From an uncultured Moraxella sp. (GTDB taxonomy: Bacteria > Pseudomonadota > Gammaproteobacteria > Pseudomonadales > Moraxellaceae), in NCBI GenBank assembly GCA_943908425.1, contig CALTTC010000002.1, positions 62,001 to 126,000 on the forward strand: a stretch of 64,000 nucleotides of DNA, in the 5' to 3' direction. The first letter of the stretch is position 1. Each line of letters begins with the position of its first letter. The notes beneath the pieces were generated by a model that had not been told where the DNA came from, searched no databases, and was given only the letters and a program-made list of their open reading frames with translations. Shown one piece after another: positions 61,129 through 64,000 of this stretch. The position numbers and the translations under genes are program-made.

Positions 61129-62511
61129 ATGAGCAAAAAAGACCCCATCAATGAACTAAAAACTTCAAGCTTTGACCGCCGTCTATCCATCGCCAAAACC
61201 TCGCTAAATATCGGTAGACGCTGGGTTGCTAACGGTGCTTTGGGGCTATTTCAATCCAAAGATACTCGCGATAGTAACAACCGTGCTTTTGCCAAACAGC
61301 AAGCGCAATATTTAGTTGATGAGCTCGGCAAATTAAAAGGCTCGGTTGTTAAAATTGGGCAAATGCTTGCTTTATATGGCGAAACTATTCTCCCAAAAGA
61401 AATCGTCGATGCCTTACATACCCTAGACGACAAGACCGCTCCTTTGTCTTGGCAAAGCATTTACCGTACATTGTATGATGAGCTTGGCGAACGTATTCAT
61501 GCACTTAATATTGATGAGATGCCTATTGGCACAGCAAGCCTAGCCCAAGTGCACCGCGCCACCATCAAAGACACTGGCGAGCAAATCGTCCTAAAAGTAC
61601 AATACCCGGGCGTGGCGGCGGCGATTGACGGTGATTTATCGTTATTTAAACAATTACTTAAAATTACTAACATCGTCCCGCAGACGCGCGCGCTTGATGA
61701 ATGGTTTGAAGAAATCAAAACGCTACTCAAGCACGAAGTAGATTATACGCGTGAGGCAGCGACCACCCAGCGTTTTCAGGCATTACTGGCAGATGACACG
61801 CGCTATATTGTCCCAACCATCTACCCAGAATTTTCTACGCCCCGTCTTTTGGCAATGAGTTTTGAGCACGGCTTATCGTTAAACGACCCAAAGCTATCCA
61901 CACTCTCACAAAGCGCGCGCAATGCCTTAGGGCACGCCGCCATGGATATTGTCATGCAAGAGATTTTTGTGTGGGGGGAGATGCAAACCGACCCTAATTT
62001 TGGTAATTATTTGGTAAGAATTGAGCCATCAATGGCTAACAATGGCAACCCACAGCTAGTTTTATTAGATTTTGGGGCGGTTAAAAGCTTTGACACCCCT
62101 TTAATCAGTATTGCCCAAAACCTTTTAAAAGCTGGCTACTACCAAGATAAGCAAGCTATGCTACAGGCAATGACGGGTTATGCGTTTTTTGAGACCATGA
62201 GCGAGACGGTACGTAGCGATATGGCGGATGTATTTTTGCTGGCAACCGAACCATTCGCCACAAAAACCAAGCTGTCCTCTTATGCTAAAACGCATTGCTT
62301 AGACAATGAAGGGCACTACCGCTGGGCGCATTCTAACCTATATAATCGCACCACCGCCCTTGCCGCGCAGTCCATGCAGTCGCGCGAATTTAGCCTACCC
62401 CCGAAGGAGATGATGTTTATTAGTCGCAAGTTCATTGGTGCTTATGCCCTTTTATCGGCACTTGACGCTCGTACCGATAGCGAACAGCTTGTTGGGCGTT
62501 ATTTGCGTTAA
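61129..62511 (+). CDS. ABC1/UbiB-like atypical kinase
   Basis: The protein belongs to the ABC1/AarF/COQ8 family, atypical protein-kinase-like ATPases linked to ubiquinone and other isoprenoid lipids. The 460 residues show the family KxGQ motif in GSVVKIGQMLALYG near 75-88, the nucleotide loop GTASLAQVHRA near 139-149 and KVQYPGV with the ATP-binding Lys near 157. NFGNYLV and LLDFGAVKSF near 315-325 carry the DFG-type metal site. No C-terminal membrane helices are visible, unlike E. coli UbiB, so it is not the canonical UbiB. The stop overlaps the convergent flavoprotein gene by four bases. Confidence 0.87.
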   Translation: MSKKDPINELKTSSFDRRLSIAKTSLNIGRRWVANGALGLFQSKDTRDSNNRAFAKQQAQYLVDELGKLKGSVVKIGQMLALYGETILPKEIVDALHTLDDKTAPLSWQSIYRTLYDELGERIHALNIDEMPIGTASLAQVHRATIKDTGEQIVLKVQYPGVAAAIDGDLSLFKQLLKITNIVPQTRALDEWFEEIKTLLKHEVDYTREAATTQRFQALLADDTRYIVPTIYPEFSTPRLLAMSFEHGLSLNDPKLSTLSQSARNALGHAAMDIVMQEIFVWGEMQTDPNFGNYLVRIEPSMANNGNPQLVLLDFGAVKSFDTPLISIAQNLLKAGYYQDKQAMLQAMTGYAFFETMSETVRSDMADVFLLATEPFATKTKLSSYAKTHCLDNEGHYRWAHSNLYNRTTALAAQSMQSREFSLPPKEMMFISRKFIGAYALLSALDARTDSEQLVGRYLR

Positions 62512-63707
62512 ATATCAAGGTAGCTTAGCACCCCATCAGCACACCAAACACCTAAGGCAAAACACGCCGTTAGCAAATAACCGCCGGTGGGTGCATCCCA
62601 ATCTAACATCTCTCCTGTGCAGAATACTGCCGGATTGTCTATCAGTTGTAAGCGCTCGTTTAGAGCACAGAATTTAACGCCACCACCTGTACTAATCGCT
62701 TCATCAATAGGACGCACGCCAGCAATCGGTAAACAAAGCCCTTTTATCACTTCTGCAAGCTGTTTATCATTACGCCAGTCAATACTGTTAGGATAGCGCG
62801 CTTTATACTCAAAGAACAAAGCGATTTTAGTCGCATCCAAGCCACATTTTTTTAGGCGATTGCCAAGTGATTGTTTGCGCTGTCGGCTTAATTTTGCCTC
62901 CAAATCGCTGACGCTTATCGCTGGCAATAGGTCTAAATATAGGGTCTGTGTCGCTCTAAGGGCATGATTTAGCGCATAAATTATCCCGCCTTCTAAGCCA
63001 TAATGGCTAATCATAACATCCCCCATTAAGCTTTGCTCGCCTGCGGTGGCTTTTACGCCTTTGATGGGCTGTCCAAAAAAGTCTGCCATATAATCCGACC
63101 AAGCGTATAAAACCCCTACATTACTAGCGAAAAACGGCGTAAGCTTATGCTTGTCTAGCCACTGTGTCCACGCCCCTGTCGCTCCAAGGCGAGCGTAAGA
63201 GTTGCCACCGCACGCCAAAATAATCACATCAAAGCACTCATCACAGCAATCACCGCTAACGCTATCTAAAATCGTGAGCTGATTGTCATTTAAGGCGAGG
63301 CACTGCTGTCGGCAATAAATTTTAACATGGTTGGCTTGCAATTTGGCAACCCACGCCCGCAATAAAGGCGCCGCTTTCATACAGACAGGAAATAATCGCC
63401 CACTAGAACCAATATAGGTGGCTACCCCTAGCGCCTCACACCACGCCGCCACCGCCGTGGGCGGAAAATTAGCGATAGCTTTTTTCAAAATAGCATTGGG
63501 CGGATGGTATTGGGCAATAAAATCCGCTAATGGGCGATTATTGCTTAAGTTTAAGCCCGTTTTACCCGCCATTAGCATTTTGCGACCCACGCTGGGTAAC
63601 TGCTCAAACACACTAATGTCTAAGGCGTCATAAGCACTTAATCGCTCCGCCACCATTAAGCCACTTGCACCTGCTCCAATAATGGCAATACGGTATCGCT
63701 TAGGCAT
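62508..63707 (-). CDS. BaiN/YhiN-type FAD-dependent oxidoreductase
   Basis: This 399-residue flavoprotein is of the HI0933/YhiN/BaiN type, with roles proposed in reductions but no confirmed substrate. The N-terminal Rossmann motif is IAIIGAGASGLMVAERL near 7-23, and GRKMLMAGKTGLNLSN near 40-55 is a family signature. ILACGGNSYARLGATGAW near 160-177 and the C-terminal ISTGGGVKF and TGEMLDWDAPTGGYLLTACFALG motif are further marks. It overlaps the upstream TrmB-like gene by eight bases, which suggests translational coupling. Confidence 0.9.
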   Translation of the reverse strand: MPKRYRIAIIGAGASGLMVAERLSAYDALDISVFEQLPSVGRKMLMAGKTGLNLSNNRPLADFIAQYHPPNAILKKAIANFPPTAVAAWCEALGVATYIGSSGRLFPVCMKAAPLLRAWVAKLQANHVKIYCRQQCLALNDNQLTILDSVSGDCCDECFDVIILACGGNSYARLGATGAWTQWLDKHKLTPFFASNVGVLYAWSDYMADFFGQPIKGVKATAGEQSLMGDVMISHYGLEGGIIYALNHALRATQTLYLDLLPAISVSDLEAKLSRQRKQSLGNRLKKCGLDATKIALFFEYKARYPNSIDWRNDKQLAEVIKGLCLPIAGVRPIDEAISTGGGVKFCALNERLQLIDNPAVFCTGEMLDWDAPTGGYLLTACFALGVWCADGVLSYLDI

Positions 63708-64000
63708 GACTTATCCCCACCGTATTATCAAAATCATCAAAATGCGTGCGATAATCGACAGGCTTGATAACACAAATTTCTTGACAATGCGCTTGACGCG
63801 CCAAATATTTAATCTCAAAATGCGTGCGCGCCATATGGGGTGGCACAGCATAGCGTACACACGGCAAGCGCCAGACTTCACGGCATTGATGCAACGCCTC
63901 GTCTATGTAGTCCGCCTCGTTACTGGCAAGAAACAGCTGTCCTTTTGCTTGCAATCTTGACAGTAAAAATTCAAAAAACGGCATATTAACAAAGCGTTGA
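63700..64000 (-). CDS. TrmB-like tRNA (guanine-N7-)-methyltransferase, 5' part missing
   Basis: The frame continues off the right edge, so only about the last 100 residues are seen; the ATG at 63984 is internal. The fragment QRFVNMPFFEFLLSRLQAKG resembles the TrmB segment where KRR-x-V leads into a helix and then the KPGG-type turn. The later ARTHFEIKYLARQAHCQEI matches the C-terminal TrmB motif TxFExxxxxxG that binds SAM or tRNA. This makes it a TrmB-family methyltransferase. Whether it is the housekeeping m7G46 enzyme or a paralogue cannot be judged without the N-terminus. Confidence 0.72.
   Translation of the reverse strand, partial: QRFVNMPFFEFLLSRLQAKGQLFLASNEADYIDEALHQCREVWRLPCVRYAVPPHMARTHFEIKYLARQAHCQEICVIKPVDYRTHFDDFDNTVGISHA

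Overview
The window looks like chromosomal DNA of a gammaproteobacterium of the family Moraxellaceae (Moraxella/Faucicola or Psychrobacter relatives). The basis is moderately low G+C with very A+T-rich spacers, a paired bacterioferritin locus, the large approximately 180 kDa type NAD-glutamate dehydrogenase, an AlgW/DegS-type protease divergent from a Nif3-family gene, and generally Moraxellaceae-like proteins. The assignment rests on reading protein sequences, not on a database search. Almost everything is core metabolism, information processing and envelope; no prophage, plasmid, CRISPR array or defence island is visible.

Layout. 1-5.2 kb: 3' part of a class II aldolase gene, ruvA without ruvB, an 830 bp decayed-looking spacer, dusB with a seven-copy heptamer array upstream, and xseA. 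5.3-16.1 kb: NAD-glutamate dehydrogenase, Fur-box-preceded bfd, aceEF, and two complementary bacterioferritin subunits. 16.2-20.5 kb: a TesA-like esterase, a MipA/OmpV porin-like protein, a near-canonical XerCD dif site, an unknown single-pass membrane protein, alaA, msrB, and tRNA-Val and tRNA-Asp. 20.8-29.8 kb: purine permease, recD, a frameshifted mntP, gloB, the tonB-exbB-exbD operon under a perfect Fur box, ogt and ftsY. 29.8-38.8 kb: a 39-residue lipoprotein gene not previously delimited, an active/inactive M16 peptidase pair, aroC, ilvE, glnE and three small unknown proteins. 38.9-47.8 kb: rpe, a FadL-type channel, a dicarboxylate/amino-acid symporter, and the ribonucleotide reductase set nrdA-nrdB-yfaE behind a pair of NrdR boxes. 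48-49 kb: a decayed IS1016-like (IS1595 family) transposase. 48.7-58.1 kb: DegS/AlgW-like protease, Nif3 protein, MltF-like transglycosylase, tusDCE without tusB, trmL, an entericidin-like lipoprotein, hemW, rhlB-like helicase, cold-shock protein and aroQ. 58.3-64 kb: purD, an MccF-like S66 peptidase, an ABC1/UbiB-like kinase, a BaiN-type flavoprotein and the 3' part of a TrmB-like methyltransferase gene.

How the genes work together. Iron is the clearest theme: TonB-ExbBD for uptake (perfect Fur box), Bfd for release of stored iron (near-perfect Fur box), and a two-subunit bacterioferritin in which one subunit carries the ferroxidase ligands and the other the haem methionine. Nucleotide supply is covered by NrdAB with its ferredoxin YfaE, PurD and a purine permease. 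Several genes serve tRNA modification (dusB, tusDCE, trmL, trmB-like).

The observations most worth following are the dif site at 17.7 kb, which would place the window at the replication terminus; the heptamer array whose unit is a Fur half-site; the complementary bacterioferritins; the frameshift in mntP; and the decayed IS. I did not find a clearly new multigene system.
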